Part shown: in pieces, positions 47,886 through 56,998 of the stretch
Numbering within the stretch: position 1 is the stretch's first letter
Layout: every line of letters starts with the position of its first letter
From: Sphingomonas sp.
Lineage (GTDB): Bacteria > Pseudomonadota > Alphaproteobacteria > Sphingomonadales > Sphingomonadaceae
Assembly (NCBI RefSeq): GCF_029239295.1
Contig: NZ_JAQZBC010000005.1
Coordinates: 186,001-250,000, forward strand
Direction of reading: 5' to 3'
Length of the DNA stretch: 64,000 nucleotides
Translations under genes and position numbers: made by a program
The notes under the pieces: generated by a model
What the model was told of the DNA's origin: nothing
Databases searched by the model: none
The model's input: the letters and a program-made list of their open reading frames with translations, nothing else

Positions 47886-48626
47886 TCAGAAGCTGAACGC
47901 CACCCGCGCGCTCACCTTGTCGCCGGTATGACGCGGATTGGCGAACGGTGACGCCAGTGTGCGATCATCGATGTCGGTGCCGGTATACAGCACGCCGACG
48001 CTAAATGGCCCTGTGATGTGATCGACGCCCAGCGACCAGTCGGTATAGTCGCCGCCGGGCCGCAGCCGCGCGGCGCGGTGCCAGTCATCGACGCTGCCCG
48101 AGGAATGCCCGAGCGAAGCGTTCACGGTGAAGGGCGTCGCCGGAATGCCGAGACGGGCCCGCGCGCCGATCCACAGGTTGTCGCCGCCGATCGCCGATTG
48201 GCTGGGCGCATAACGCGCATCGACACCGATCTCTGCCGGGCCAAGCGCGTAGCTGGCACCAAGCCCGCCTTCCACATAATCCATCCCGCCTCTGGCTCCG
48301 GCGAACAGGTGGCCGGCCACAAAGCCGTCGAGCCGCAGCCCGCCGCCGATGTCCCGCGTGAACCCGCCAGTGACGTCGAAGACCGCATCCGCGCCGCCAT
48401 GCCGCGGATCGCCCCGCGTCGCGGTGGCCCGCACGCCCAGATCCAGTCCGAACGGAATGCCGGCGCGCACGCTAGCTGCCGGCGCCACCTCTCCATCGCT
48501 CCAACTGATGCCGCGACGCCGCTCGTCCGTCGCAATCTCGACGCTTCCGCCGAACCCTGTCTGGGCAAAGGCGGGTGCGGCCGCGGCACACAGGCCAGCG
48601 GCCGTGATGATCCCGACTGCCCGCAT
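47886..48626 (-). CDS. TorF-like putative outer-membrane porin
   Basis: A 246-residue exported protein: signal peptide 1-21 (IITAAGLCAAAAPAFA), then Gly-rich amphipathic beta strands ending in a terminal Phe (VSARVAFSF), as in outer-membrane barrels. TDERRRGISWSDGEVAPAAS is characteristic of the TorF/gcw_chp family of putative porins seen in alphaproteobacteria. The substrate is unknown. The ATG immediately follows the TAA of the small exported protein upstream (48627-48629), so the two are cotranslated. Confidence 0.85.
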   Translation of the reverse strand: MRAVGIITAAGLCAAAAPAFAQTGFGGSVEIATDERRRGISWSDGEVAPAASVRAGIPFGLDLGVRATATRGDPRHGGADAVFDVTGGFTRDIGGGLRLDGFVAGHLFAGARGGMDYVEGGLGASYALGPAEIGVDARYAPSQSAIGGDNLWIGARARLGIPATPFTVNASLGHSSGSVDDWHRAARLRPGGDYTDWSLGVDHITGPFSVGVLYTGTDIDDRTLASPFANPRHTGDKVSARVAFSF

Positions 48627-49058
48627 TTAGCTGCGCCCCGCAGCGTGGGCCGTGTCGAGCTCAAGCGCGAGCATCTCGCGATCCCGCTCGGCCACCGCGA
48701 GCACATGTTCGCGTACCTCACCACGGCGCGCTGCAACTTCCTGTGCGATGGCGTCGCGCTGGCCCGAACACCAGCCCGGACGGCTTCCGGCTATCGGCGC
48801 CTCGGCGGTGATCGATCGCGCCAGCACATGCCCGGCGGCGCTACGCGCCTCACGTGCAACGCTGACGTTCGCGCGCCACGCACAACGCAGCGTACTTGCG
48901 CGCCCGGCAGCGCCCACGGTGCCGATCTGCTTGTGCGAGACGTCGGCGGTGCCCTGATACGTCACCTCGACTCGCTGTCCGCGATGGTCGATCTCGATAC
49001 GGTGTGCCTCTGCCTGAGGCGAGCCGAGCAACAGCCCGGCAAGGATGGCAACATTCAT
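48627..49058 (-). CDS. Small exported hypothetical protein
   Basis: A 143-residue protein from ATG 49058 (MNVAILAGLLLGSPQAEA, a signal peptide) followed by a short strand-rich segment (HRIEIDHRGQRVEVTYQG) and an Ala/Arg/Glu-rich helical half with two cysteines (STLRCAWRA, RPGWCSGQRD). The layout, a YxG-type strand followed by helices and two Cys, is loosely like the UrcA family, but I do not claim membership. It is directly followed by the TorF-like gene with no gap. The frame to 49202 has no ribosome site and is rejected. Confidence 0.7.
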   Translation of the reverse strand: MNVAILAGLLLGSPQAEAHRIEIDHRGQRVEVTYQGTADVSHKQIGTVGAAGRASTLRCAWRANVSVAREARSAAGHVLARSITAEAPIAGSRPGWCSGQRDAIAQEVAARRGEVREHVLAVAERDREMLALELDTAHAAGRS

Positions 49059-49230
49059 GTTCGGTCTCCTGCGGTGCGTCGGGCTTTGTGCCCGATCGTA
49101 CTGCCGCACCGACCTGCGCGGCACGGCTCCAATGACCCAGCGCAGCCGGCGGTTCAATGGACCGGTCCCTCTGCAACGAATTGATACACCCACCCTGTTC
49201 ACGGCGCGGCCGCTTTGTTAGCCCCCGTCC

Positions 49231-50526
49231 ATGATCCTGCGCATCGCCGTCTCCGCCCTCGCCCTTCTTGCCACCGCCGCGACCAGCGCACCCGAAAAAC
49301 GGATGCAGGATGTCGTTGCCGGCGAAGCGCCTCGCCACGAGGCTCTGCTGGAAAAGCTGGTTCGGCAGAATTCCGGCAGCCTCAATCTTGCGGGGGTAAA
49401 GGCGGTCGGCGAGATGATGCGCGCCGAACTGACACCACTCGGCTTCACCGTCGACTGGGTGGATATGACGAAGACCGGGCGCGCGGGCCACATCGTCGCG
49501 ACACACAAGGGGAATGCCCGCGGCAAGCGCATCCTACTGATCGGCCATCTCGACACCGTGTTCGAACCGGACAGCCCGTTCACCGGCTGGCAGCGCGAGG
49601 GCGATCGGGTCACCGGTCCCGGCGTCGGGGACGACAAGGGCGGGCTGGTCGTGATCGTCGCGGCGCTGCGCGCGATGCAGGCCGCGGGCACGCTTCGGAA
49701 CGCCGATATCAAGATCGTGCTGACCGGCGATGAGGAGAAGACCGGCGCCCCGCTGGAGGACGCCCGACGTGATCTGATCGACGCCGGAAAATGGGCCGAT
49801 ATCGCGCTGGAATATGAGAATGTCGCGCGCGATGGCACGCAGGAATATGCCACGACGGCACGGCGAAGCTCCACCAATTGGGAGCTGGTCACGACGGGAA
49901 CGACCGGCCATTCCAGCGGCATCTTCAACGCGTCGATGGGTTATGGCGCGGTGTACGAGATGGCGCGGATCCTGGACGAGTTCCGGCGGACGCTGGCTGA
50001 ACCGAACCTCACCTACAATGCCAGTGTTGTCGTCGGCGGCACCCCTGCCGCCCTCGATGACGCTGGCGTTAAAGGTACAGCAGAGGGGAAGACCAATGTA
50101 ATCCCCGCCCGTGCCGTGGCGCGAGGCGATCTGCGCAGCCTCACCCCGCAGCAGGATGCAAAGGCAAAGGCGGCGATGACGGCGATCGTGGCACGTCACC
50201 TGCCCGGAACCGACGCATCGATCCGCTTCTTCGAAGGCTATCCCTCAATGCCGCCGACCGAGGCGAACCGCGCGCTGATGAACCAGCTGAACGGCGTCAA
50301 TCGTGACCTCGGCCTGGCGGAGATGCTGGAGATGGACCCTGCCAAAAGGGGTGCGGCGGATTCCAGCTTTGTCGCGGCCGACGCTGTCACGTTGGGCGGC
50401 ATGGGGGTCGCCGGGGGAGGTGCGCATGCGGTCGGCGAATGGGTCGACCTCAGCAGCTTGCCCCGTCAGGCGCTGCGCAGCGCCGTGTTGATCTCCCGGC
50501 TCGCGGCGCAGCCACGCGGGAAATAA
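49231..50526 (+). CDS. Exported M20-family metallopeptidase (carboxypeptidase G2-like)
   Basis: A 431-residue protein with a signal peptide (about residues 1-20, LRIAVSALALLATAATSA) and an M20 di-zinc domain. Metal-site segments are ILLIGHLDTVFEPDSPF, GPGVGDDKGGLVVI and VLTGDEEKTGAPLE; the lid domain contains RRSSTNWELVTTGTTGHSSG. The C-terminal GGGAHAVGEWVDLSSLPRQA carries the last ligand His. The family hydrolyses C-terminal glutamate from folate and peptides; the actual substrate is unknown. It is monocistronic. Confidence 0.92.
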   Translation: MILRIAVSALALLATAATSAPEKRMQDVVAGEAPRHEALLEKLVRQNSGSLNLAGVKAVGEMMRAELTPLGFTVDWVDMTKTGRAGHIVATHKGNARGKRILLIGHLDTVFEPDSPFTGWQREGDRVTGPGVGDDKGGLVVIVAALRAMQAAGTLRNADIKIVLTGDEEKTGAPLEDARRDLIDAGKWADIALEYENVARDGTQEYATTARRSSTNWELVTTGTTGHSSGIFNASMGYGAVYEMARILDEFRRTLAEPNLTYNASVVVGGTPAALDDAGVKGTAEGKTNVIPARAVARGDLRSLTPQQDAKAKAAMTAIVARHLPGTDASIRFFEGYPSMPPTEANRALMNQLNGVNRDLGLAEMLEMDPAKRGAADSSFVAADAVTLGGMGVAGGGAHAVGEWVDLSSLPRQALRSAVLISRLAAQPRGK

Positions 50527-50598
50527 GCGGGGCGTCGCCGCGTTAGCGACCCGCTGGCCACCCTTCGATCTCTCTTCACCACCGCTAAGGACCACTTC

Positions 50599-51249
50599 AT
50601 GCGCGATACCGTCATCTTTGATTTCGGCGGGGTGATCACCTCTTCGCCGTTCGAGGCCTTCAATCGTCTCGAGCGTGAGCGGGGGCTGCCGCATGATCTG
50701 ATCCGGCAGATCAACTCGACCAACCCTGATGAAAATGCCTGGGCCTTGTTCGAACGGGCGGAGATCGACGCGACGGGCTTTGACGCAAAGTTTGCGGAAG
50801 AGGCAATGGCGCTGGGCCATGAACTGCGCGGTGAGGATGTGCTCCTCCTGCTCTCTGGCGACATTCGGCCGCGCATGGTGCATGCGCTCGATTGGCTGAA
50901 GCGTAACGGTTATCGCCTTGGCTGCATCACCAACAACGTGCCTGCAGGCGAAGGTGCCGGCATGTCGCGCAGCGCCGAGAAGGCGGCAAAGGTTGCCGAG
51001 ATCATGGCGCGCTTCGATCACGTGATCGAATCCAGCAAGGTCGGTATTCGCAAACCTGATCCGCGCATCTACGAGATGATGCTGGATACGCTGGGCAAGC
51101 CGGCGGAAAACTGCGTGTACCTCGATGACTTGGGCATCAACTGCAAGCCGGCGGCCGCGCTCGGCATTCACGCCATCAAGGTGAACGATGAATCGCAGGC
51201 GCTGACCGATCTGGCGGACGCCCTGGGCGTCGATCGCGCGGTGTTCTGA
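50599..51249 (+). CDS. HAD-IA family hydrolase
   Basis: A 216-residue haloacid-dehalogenase-fold hydrolase. Motif I reads VIFDFGGVITSSPFE: the nucleophile Asp is present, but the usual second Asp is Gly, as in the YihX and epoxide-hydrolase N-domain subgroup. The other motifs are CITNNVPAG (II), ESSKVGIRKPDPRIYEMML (III) and CVYLDDLGINCKPAAALG (IV). Probably a small-molecule phosphatase; substrate unknown. It is followed by a 154-bp gap before the CoA-transferase cluster. Confidence 0.92.
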   Translation: MRDTVIFDFGGVITSSPFEAFNRLERERGLPHDLIRQINSTNPDENAWALFERAEIDATGFDAKFAEEAMALGHELRGEDVLLLLSGDIRPRMVHALDWLKRNGYRLGCITNNVPAGEGAGMSRSAEKAAKVAEIMARFDHVIESSKVGIRKPDPRIYEMMLDTLGKPAENCVYLDDLGINCKPAAALGIHAIKVNDESQALTDLADALGVDRAVF

Positions 51250-51403
51250 TAAACAGCTTCTGTGTGCCGTTCGGTCGGGCATCGATTGCCTTGATCGACC
51301 GGCCCGGAGCCGCCTTTTCTGCACCCCCTGACGGGCGGCTCGCCTTGAAGCCCCTTCACCCAGACGCTAACCGGCGCACACCAGCGAAAAGAGGCGGCGT
51401 GTC

Positions 51404-52132
51404 ATGAAAAAGCTCTATCCCGATGCCGCGGCGGCCCTCGATGGTTTGCTGCATGACGGGATGTTGATCTGCGCTGGCGGCTTTGGCCTCTGCGGCATAC
51501 CAGAACGCCTGATCGACGCTATTCAGGCGTCCGGCGTGAAGGATCTCGTCGTCGCCAGCAACAATGCCGGCATTGATGGCGAAGGGCTCGGCAAGCTGCT
51601 GCGCACGCGCCAGATCAAGAAGATGATCTCCAGCTACGTCGGCGAGAACAAGGAGTTCGAACGTCAGTATCTGTCGGGCGAACTGGAAGTGGAATTCTGC
51701 CCCCAGGGAACGCTGGCCGAGCGGTGCCGTGCTGGCGGCGCGGGGATTCCTGGCTTCTACACCAAGACCGGCGTCGGCACGCTGGTTGCCGAGGGCAAGG
51801 AAGTGAAGCTCTTCGACGGCCCGAACGGGCCTGAGGAGTTCATTCTTGAGCGGGGGATCAATGCCGATCTCAGCATCATCAAGGGGTGGAAAGCCGACGA
51901 AAGCGGCAACCTCATCTTCCGAAAGACGGCGCGCAACTTCAATCAGCCGATGGCCACCGCTGGCCGCGTGTGCATCGCCGAAGTGGAGGAGATCGTGCCC
52001 GTCGGAAGTCTTGATCCCGATGCGACCCACCTGCCCGGCATCTACGTCAATCGCCTGATCGTCGGCGCCCCTTATGACAAGAAGATCGAGTTCCTGATGA
52101 CTCGGCCGCGCCCCGCTGGCGCCGCGGCGTGA
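51404..52132 (+). CDS. scoA: 3-oxoacid CoA-transferase, subunit A
   Basis: A 242-residue alpha subunit of a class I CoA-transferase (succinyl-CoA:3-ketoacid type), used in ketone-body and poly-beta-hydroxybutyrate breakdown. The family glycine loop is [35 protein letters not shown] and [20 protein letters not shown] are also present. A ribosome site (AAGAGGCGG) precedes the ATG. Its TGA overlaps the GTG of a phosphatase gene that separates it from subunit B. Confidence 0.94.
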   Translation: MKKLYPDAAAALDGLLHDGMLICAGGFGLCGIPERLIDAIQASGVKDLVVASNNAGIDGEGLGKLLRTRQIKKMISSYVGENKEFERQYLSGELEVEFCPQGTLAERCRAGGAGIPGFYTKTGVGTLVAEGKEVKLFDGPNGPEEFILERGINADLSIIKGWKADESGNLIFRKTARNFNQPMATAGRVCIAEVEEIVPVGSLDPDATHLPGIYVNRLIVGAPYDKKIEFLMTRPRPAGAAA

Positions 52133-52983
52133 AGAAAATCCTGGCGCTTGTCGCTGCCGCATCGCTGGCAGGATGCGCGACCGTGCCTGCGCCGGCCGGC
52201 GACCCACGGCCGGGCGCGGTGCCGGGCGCAATGCAATATCTCTATGGCTCGGCGGAGGCCGCCGCGCTCAGCGAACAGGCCTATAATGCGCTGGTCGACA
52301 ACGTTCGGGTGCGCGTCGCCGGCCGGCGCCCAGCCGAATCCGCCATCCTGCTGCCGAACTCGGCCGGTACGCCCACGCCGGCGCCCTGCGGTGACAAGCC
52401 CTATGCCGCCGTGTTCGACATGGATGAAACGGCGATCCTGAACCTGGGCTATGAATATAACGATGCGGTGACCGGCGCCCCATTCGACGCCGCACGCTGG
52501 ACCAGGTGGGAGGCAAGCGGCGCTGACAAGATAGCGGCGGCGCCGGGCGCCGCCAGTGCCTTTGCGTCCTTGCGCGCGATGGGTGTGACCCCGATCATCA
52601 ACAGCAACCGAAACGCCGCATCTGCCGGGCCGACCGCAGAGGCGCTTGCGAACGTTGGACTTGGCGCATTCCGCCATGGCGAGACCCTGTTCCTCAAGGG
52701 CGATGTGAACGACAAATCGGCAAAGGACGGCCGCCGCCGTGCCATCGCCGCGCGCTGGTGCGTTCTGGCGCTGGGCGGCGACCAGATCGGCGATTTCACC
52801 GACGCGCTGGACGGAACGGCAGCGGCACGACGCGCCGCCGCCTCGTCGCCGGCCTATGCGGGCCGCTGGGGCAGAAGCTGGTTCATCCTCCCCAATCCTG
52901 TCTATGGCACTGGCCTGGGCAGCAACTGGGACGACACGTTTCCGGCCGGCAAGCGCTGGACCGACATGCAAGGAGCGAAGTAA
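52129..52983 (+). CDS. HAD acid phosphatase lipoprotein, e(P4)/class C type
   Basis: A 284-residue exported lipoprotein, starting at GTG 52129 inside the scoA stop. The signal peptide [15 protein letters not shown] has a lipobox (LAGC). HAD motif I is [16 protein letters not shown] and motif II is [11 protein letters not shown]; the C-terminal half has [17 protein letters not shown] and LGGDQIGDF, matching the class C acid phosphatase/5'-nucleotidase e(P4) family. These act on nucleotide monophosphates at the cell envelope. It is translationally coupled at both ends (4-bp overlap with scoA, TAATG with scoB). Codon use is like its neighbours. Confidence 0.92.
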   Translation: MKKILALVAAASLAGCATVPAPAGDPRPGAVPGAMQYLYGSAEAAALSEQAYNALVDNVRVRVAGRRPAESAILLPNSAGTPTPAPCGDKPYAAVFDMDETAILNLGYEYNDAVTGAPFDAARWTRWEASGADKIAAAPGAASAFASLRAMGVTPIINSNRNAASAGPTAEALANVGLGAFRHGETLFLKGDVNDKSAKDGRRRAIAARWCVLALGGDQIGDFTDALDGTAAARRAAASSPAYAGRWGRSWFILPNPVYGTGLGSNWDDTFPAGKRWTDMQGAK

Positions 52984-53624
52984 TGGCGTGGGATCGCAAT
53001 CAGATGGCGGCGCGCGCCGCAAAGGAATTGCGCGACGGCTATTATGTGAACCTGGGCATCGGGATTCCGACGCTGGTCGCCAACAACATACCCGATGGCA
53101 TGACCGTGACGCTGCAGAGCGAGAACGGGATGCTCGGTATCGGTCCCTTCCCTTACGAGGGAGACGAGGATCCTGACCTGATCAACGCGGGCAAGCAGAC
53201 GATCAGCGAGTTACCCAGCAGCGTCTATTTCGGCTCCGATCAAAGCTTCGCCATGATCCGCGGCGGCCACATCGACCTGACCGTGCTGGGCGCCATGGAA
53301 GTGGCGGAGAATGGCGACATCGCCAACTGGATGATTCCCGGCAAGATGATCAAGGGGATGGGCGGCGCCATGGACCTGGTGGCCGGCGTGAAGAAGATCA
53401 TTGTGGTGATGGAGCATGTGGCGAAGGATGGCAGCCCCAAGTTCATCCCAGCCTGCACGCTGCCACTGACGGGCAAGAATGTGGTCGATATGATCGTCAC
53501 GGACCTCGCCGTATTCCAGCGCCCTGACCATCAGAGCCGCTTCCGGTTGGTGGAGCTGGCACCGGGCGTGACGGTTGAGGAAATCGCGCAGAAAACGACT
53601 GCTGGCTACGACGTCGGCCTCTGA
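52983..53624 (+). CDS. scoB: 3-oxoacid CoA-transferase, subunit B
   Basis: A 213-residue beta subunit of the class I CoA-transferase. The catalytic Glu is in [35 protein letters not shown] and [19 protein letters not shown] are family signatures. The ATG overlaps the phosphatase TAA (TAATG). A frame extension to 52758 lies within the phosphatase gene and is rejected. With scoA it makes a complete enzyme despite the inserted gene. Confidence 0.94.
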   Translation: MAWDRNQMAARAAKELRDGYYVNLGIGIPTLVANNIPDGMTVTLQSENGMLGIGPFPYEGDEDPDLINAGKQTISELPSSVYFGSDQSFAMIRGGHIDLTVLGAMEVAENGDIANWMIPGKMIKGMGGAMDLVAGVKKIIVVMEHVAKDGSPKFIPACTLPLTGKNVVDMIVTDLAVFQRPDHQSRFRLVELAPGVTVEEIAQKTTAGYDVGL

Positions 53625-53655
53625 TCCGCGACGTTTGGCTGGCGAACAGCGGTCC

Positions 53656-53680
53656 GTTCTGCGCAATCTTTGTGCAGAAC
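53656..53680. promoter_or_regulatory. 25-bp near-perfect palindrome upstream of leuC
   Basis: GTTCTGCGCAA, TCT, TTGTGCAGAAC: 11-bp arms with one mismatch, 54 bp before the leuC ATG. A second outer pair, GCGAAC (53642-53647) and GTTCGC (53687-53692), is nearly concentric. No T-run follows, so an operator or an attenuator stem for leuC is favoured over a scoB terminator. Confidence 0.55.
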
Positions 53681-53733
53681 AGCCCCGTTCGCTCTTCCAT
53701 TTGTTGCGCCACTGCGGCTAAAGGCCGCCCGTC

Positions 53734-55164
53734 ATGGCCAGTCGTCCACAAACATTGTACGAAAAGGTATGGGCTGCACACGTCGTCGAACGTCGCGGCG
53801 ACGGCACGTGCCTGATCTATATCGATCGCCACCTCGTTCATGAGGTTACCAGTCCACAGGCGTTCGAGGGGCTGCGCGTTGCTGGGCGGCAGGTGCGTCG
53901 CCCGGATCTGACGCTCGCGGTTCCCGATCATAACCTGCCCACTACGGCGCGAGTGGACGATCAGGGGCGTGAGCTGCCGATCGCTGATGCCGACAGCGCG
54001 ACACAATTGAGCGCGCTGCGCCGCAATGTCGCGGAGTTTGGCGTGCCTTACATCGATGCGCTCGCCGCCGAGCAGGGCATTGTCCATGTGGTCGGGCCTG
54101 AGCAAGGCTTCACCCTGCCCGGCACCACCGTCGTCTGTGGTGACAGCCACACCTCCGCGCATGGTGCGCTGGGCGCACTCGCGTTCGGCATCGGCACCAG
54201 CGAAGTGGAGCATGTGCTCGCCACTCAGACGCTGCTGCTCAGCCCGTCCAAGACGATGGAAGTCCGTGTCGAGGGCACGCTCGGCTTTGGCGTGACGCCC
54301 AAGGATGTCATTCTGGCAATCATCGGCCGGATCGGTGCGGCCGGCGGCACCGGCTATGTCATCGAATATACCGGCAACGTTATCCGCGAGATGTCGATCG
54401 AGGGCCGGCTGACCGTCGCCAACATGTCGATCGAGGCGGGTGCGCGCGCTGGCATGATCGCACCTGACGACGCCACCTTCGCTTATATCGAGGGCAGGCC
54501 GAAGGCGCCGAAGGGCGCGGACTGGGACAAGGCAGTGGCATGGTGGCGCACGCTCGTCACAGATCCCGGCGCAACCTACGATCGCACCGTCGTGATCGAC
54601 GCCTCTCAGATCGCGCCTGCGCTGACCTGGGGCACCAGCCCGGAGGATGTGGTCTCGATCACTGACACCGTGCCTGAACCCGACAGCTTCGCCGATCCAT
54701 CGAAGCGAGAGGCGGCGCGCAAGTCGCTTGACTATATGGGGCTGACGCCGGGCACCCGCCTGCAGGACGTGCCGGTCCAGCACGTCTTCATCGGTTCATG
54801 CACCAACAGCCGGATCGAGGATTTGCGGGCCGCCGCGGCGGTCGCGCAGGGGCGTAGCGTGGCGGCGGGCGTGCGCGCGATGGTCGTCCCCGGATCGGGG
54901 CTGGTGAAGCGGCAGGCCGAAGCGGAAGGCCTCGACCGCATCTTCACCGCCGCTGGCTTCGAATGGCGCGAGCCGGGCTGTTCGATGTGCCTAGCGATGA
55001 ACCCTGACAAGGTGCCACCGGGCGAGCGATGCGCCTCCACGTCCAATCGCAATTTCGTTGGCCGACAGGGGCCCGGCGCGCGTACACATCTGCTATCCCC
55101 CGCAATGGCCGCCGCGGCAGCAGTCACGGGGCACCTCGCCGACGTTCGCGAGTTGATGGGTTAA
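53734..55164 (+). CDS. leuC: 3-isopropylmalate dehydratase, large subunit
   Basis: A 476-residue subunit that with LeuD isomerises 2-isopropylmalate to 3-isopropylmalate in leucine synthesis. The [4Fe-4S] ligands are in [16 protein letters not shown] (about residue 353) and [10 protein letters not shown] (about 415 and 418). Other signatures are [29 protein letters not shown] and [16 protein letters not shown]. It is followed 17 bp later by a 35-residue ORF that couples into leuD. Confidence 0.98.
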   Translation: MASRPQTLYEKVWAAHVVERRGDGTCLIYIDRHLVHEVTSPQAFEGLRVAGRQVRRPDLTLAVPDHNLPTTARVDDQGRELPIADADSATQLSALRRNVAEFGVPYIDALAAEQGIVHVVGPEQGFTLPGTTVVCGDSHTSAHGALGALAFGIGTSEVEHVLATQTLLLSPSKTMEVRVEGTLGFGVTPKDVILAIIGRIGAAGGTGYVIEYTGNVIREMSIEGRLTVANMSIEAGARAGMIAPDDATFAYIEGRPKAPKGADWDKAVAWWRTLVTDPGATYDRTVVIDASQIAPALTWGTSPEDVVSITDTVPEPDSFADPSKREAARKSLDYMGLTPGTRLQDVPVQHVFIGSCTNSRIEDLRAAAAVAQGRSVAAGVRAMVVPGSGLVKRQAEAEGLDRIFTAAGFEWREPGCSMCLAMNPDKVPPGERCASTSNRNFVGRQGPGARTHLLSPAMAAAAAVTGHLADVRELMG

Positions 55165-55181
55165 AACAGGGGCTTGGTTAC

Positions 55182-55289
55182 ATGAAGAAGGTATTCGTCC
55201 TGTTGATCGCAGGATCACTGCTTAGCGGGGTCGCAGCCTATACCGCGATCGCCAAGCCAAGCGCGCTGGTGAAGGTACAGCAGCGCTGA
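55182..55289 (+). CDS. 35-residue signal-peptide/membrane microprotein between leuC and leuD
   Basis: [20 protein letters not shown] followed by a short polar tail ending KVQQR. The first 22 residues form a Lys-Lys plus hydrophobic segment, either a signal peptide or a single membrane helix. An AGGGG ribosome site lies about 10 nt upstream, and its TGA overlaps the leuD ATG (TGATG), so ribosomes finishing it should restart on leuD. It could be a true microprotein, or chiefly a translational coupler. No known family recognised. Confidence 0.6.
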   Translation: MKKVFVLLIAGSLLSGVAAYTAIAKPSALVKVQQR

Positions 55290-55915
55290 TGGAGCCCGTT
55301 CGTACCGTTTCAGGCAAAGCCTATCCGTGGGGCGCAAAGAACATCGATACCGATGTCATCATCCCCGCTCACTGGCTGAAAACCATCACACGCGCCGGCC
55401 TTGGCCGCGGCGCGTTCGAAACGGTGCGAGCGCAGCCGGGGAACATCTTCGACGATCCAGCCTACGCCGGCAGCCCGATCCTGATCGCGGGTGACAATTT
55501 CGGCTGCGGGTCCAGCCGCGAACACGCCGCCTGGGCATTGGGCGACATGGGCATCAAGGCTGTGATCGCGCCGAGCTTTTCGGACATCTTTTCCGGCAAC
55601 GCGTTCAAGAACGGAATCGTACCCGTTGTTCTGCCGCAGGAGGCGGTGGACCGACTGATCGAGGTTGCGAAGACGCAAGAGATCACCATCGATCTTGAAA
55701 CGATGACCGTGACTACGCCCTTTCAGGATCGTTTCACCTTTGAACTCGACCCATTCCGTCGCCAGTGCCTGATGGAGGGGCTGGACGAGGTCGGCCTGAC
55801 GCTGGCAAGGGATACCGCGATTTCGAAATACGAGACGATGCTTGATGAGCATCGTCCGTGGATTGCGGGAGAGACGAATGCGAGCATTGCTGTCGAGGGC
55901 GCCAGGCGGACCTGA
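55289..55915 (+). CDS. leuD: 3-isopropylmalate dehydratase, small subunit
   Basis: A 208-residue swivel-domain subunit of isopropylmalate isomerase. Recognised from [14 protein letters not shown], the substrate-specificity loop [17 protein letters not shown] and [17 protein letters not shown]. Its start overlaps the microprotein stop and its end overlaps the start of the quinone oxidoreductase by 38 bp. Confidence 0.97.
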   Translation: MEPVRTVSGKAYPWGAKNIDTDVIIPAHWLKTITRAGLGRGAFETVRAQPGNIFDDPAYAGSPILIAGDNFGCGSSREHAAWALGDMGIKAVIAPSFSDIFSGNAFKNGIVPVVLPQEAVDRLIEVAKTQEITIDLETMTVTTPFQDRFTFELDPFRRQCLMEGLDEVGLTLARDTAISKYETMLDEHRPWIAGETNASIAVEGARRT

Positions 55916-56879
55916 AACGCTGGAGATCGGGGAGCTTCCCGATCCCGTCGCCAAGGCTGGTGAAGTGATCGTTGCGGTGAAGGCCTGCGCGATCAACTAT
56001 CCCGATGTGCTGATCATCCAGGACAAATATCAGTTCAAGCCGCCCCGCCCATTCGCGCCGGGTGGCGAGGTGTCGGGTGTCGTGGAGAGCGTCGGCGAGG
56101 GCGTGACCGCATGGAAGCCCGGCGACCGCGTGATGGGTAACACCGGCAACGGCGGCCTCGTCGAGAAGATCGCGCTGAAGGCCGACAACATCTATGCCAT
56201 TCCCGACGCGCGCTCGTTCGAGGAAGGCGCCGCGATGCTGCTGACCTATGGCACGACGATCCATGCATTGGTCGACCGCGGCAACATCAAGGCCGGCGAC
56301 AACCTGCTTGTTCTGGGCGCCGCCGGCGGCGTCGGTCTGGCGGCCGTTGAACTCGGCAAGGCATTCGGCGCCCGTGTCGTCGGCGCGGTCTCGAGCGAGG
56401 AGAAGGCCCAGGCAGTGCGCGATGCCGGCGCCGATGATGTGATCATCTACGGCCGTGCGCCCTTCTCCAAGGACGAGAGCAAGGCGCTGGCCGATGTGTT
56501 CAAGGAAAAGGCCGGCAAGAACGGCTTCGACGTGATCTATGACGCGGTGGGCGGCGATTATGCCGAGCCCGCACTACGCTCGATCGCATGGGAGGGCCGT
56601 TATCTGGTGATCGGCTTCCCGGCTGGCATTCCGAAGATCGCGCTGAACCTGACGCTGCTGAAAAGCTGCGACATCCGCGGCGTTTTCTGGGGCGCCCATG
56701 CCGCGCGCGAGCCGGTGAAGAACCGCGCCAGCATCAAGCAGTTGTTCGACCTTTGGGCCGAGGGCAAGATCGCACCCAAGGTGACGGAAGTGTTCCCGTT
56801 CGACCGCGGTGGTGATGCGATTGCCAAGATGGAAGGCCGCGCTGCGATCGGCAAGCTGGTGGTTCGCGTCGCCGACTAG
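55878..56879 (+). CDS. NADPH:quinone oxidoreductase family protein (MDR superfamily)
   Basis: A 333-residue zinc-free medium-chain reductase. The GroES-like N-domain ([34 protein letters not shown]) is followed by a Rossmann domain with [20 protein letters not shown]. Family members reduce quinones, enoyl-CoA or similar with NADPH; the substrate is unknown. I use ATG 55878, 38 bp inside the leuD end; an ATG at 55842 in the same frame would add 12 residues. It is the last gene before a strong terminator. Confidence 0.92.
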   Translation: MRALLSRAPGGPETLEIGELPDPVAKAGEVIVAVKACAINYPDVLIIQDKYQFKPPRPFAPGGEVSGVVESVGEGVTAWKPGDRVMGNTGNGGLVEKIALKADNIYAIPDARSFEEGAAMLLTYGTTIHALVDRGNIKAGDNLLVLGAAGGVGLAAVELGKAFGARVVGAVSSEEKAQAVRDAGADDVIIYGRAPFSKDESKALADVFKEKAGKNGFDVIYDAVGGDYAEPALRSIAWEGRYLVIGFPAGIPKIALNLTLLKSCDIRGVFWGAHAAREPVKNRASIKQLFDLWAEGKIAPKVTEVFPFDRGGDAIAKMEGRAAIGKLVVRVAD

Positions 56880-56957
56880 GGCCGACGCGCCCGCGCATCA
56901 GCAACGGTGCGCTGGCATGTCGCGCATCCAGGCACCCTTGATGCTGCCACGGCATTG

Positions 56958-56993
56958 AAAAGCCCCTCCTCACGAAGAGGAGGGGCTTTTTTT
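56958..56993. terminator. Bidirectional terminator between convergent genes
   Basis: AAAAGCCCCTCCTC (56958-56971), a 5-nt loop, GAGGAGGGGCTTTT (56977-56990) and further T residues. It separates the quinone oxidoreductase (+) from NAD-glutamate dehydrogenase (-). Confidence 0.95.
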
Positions 56994-56998
56994 GCGGA

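Noticed and set aside
51308..51341. GAGCCGCC/GGGCGGCTC inverted repeat before scoA as a terminator
   Set aside because: The loop is about 18 nt and no T-run follows; too weak to list.
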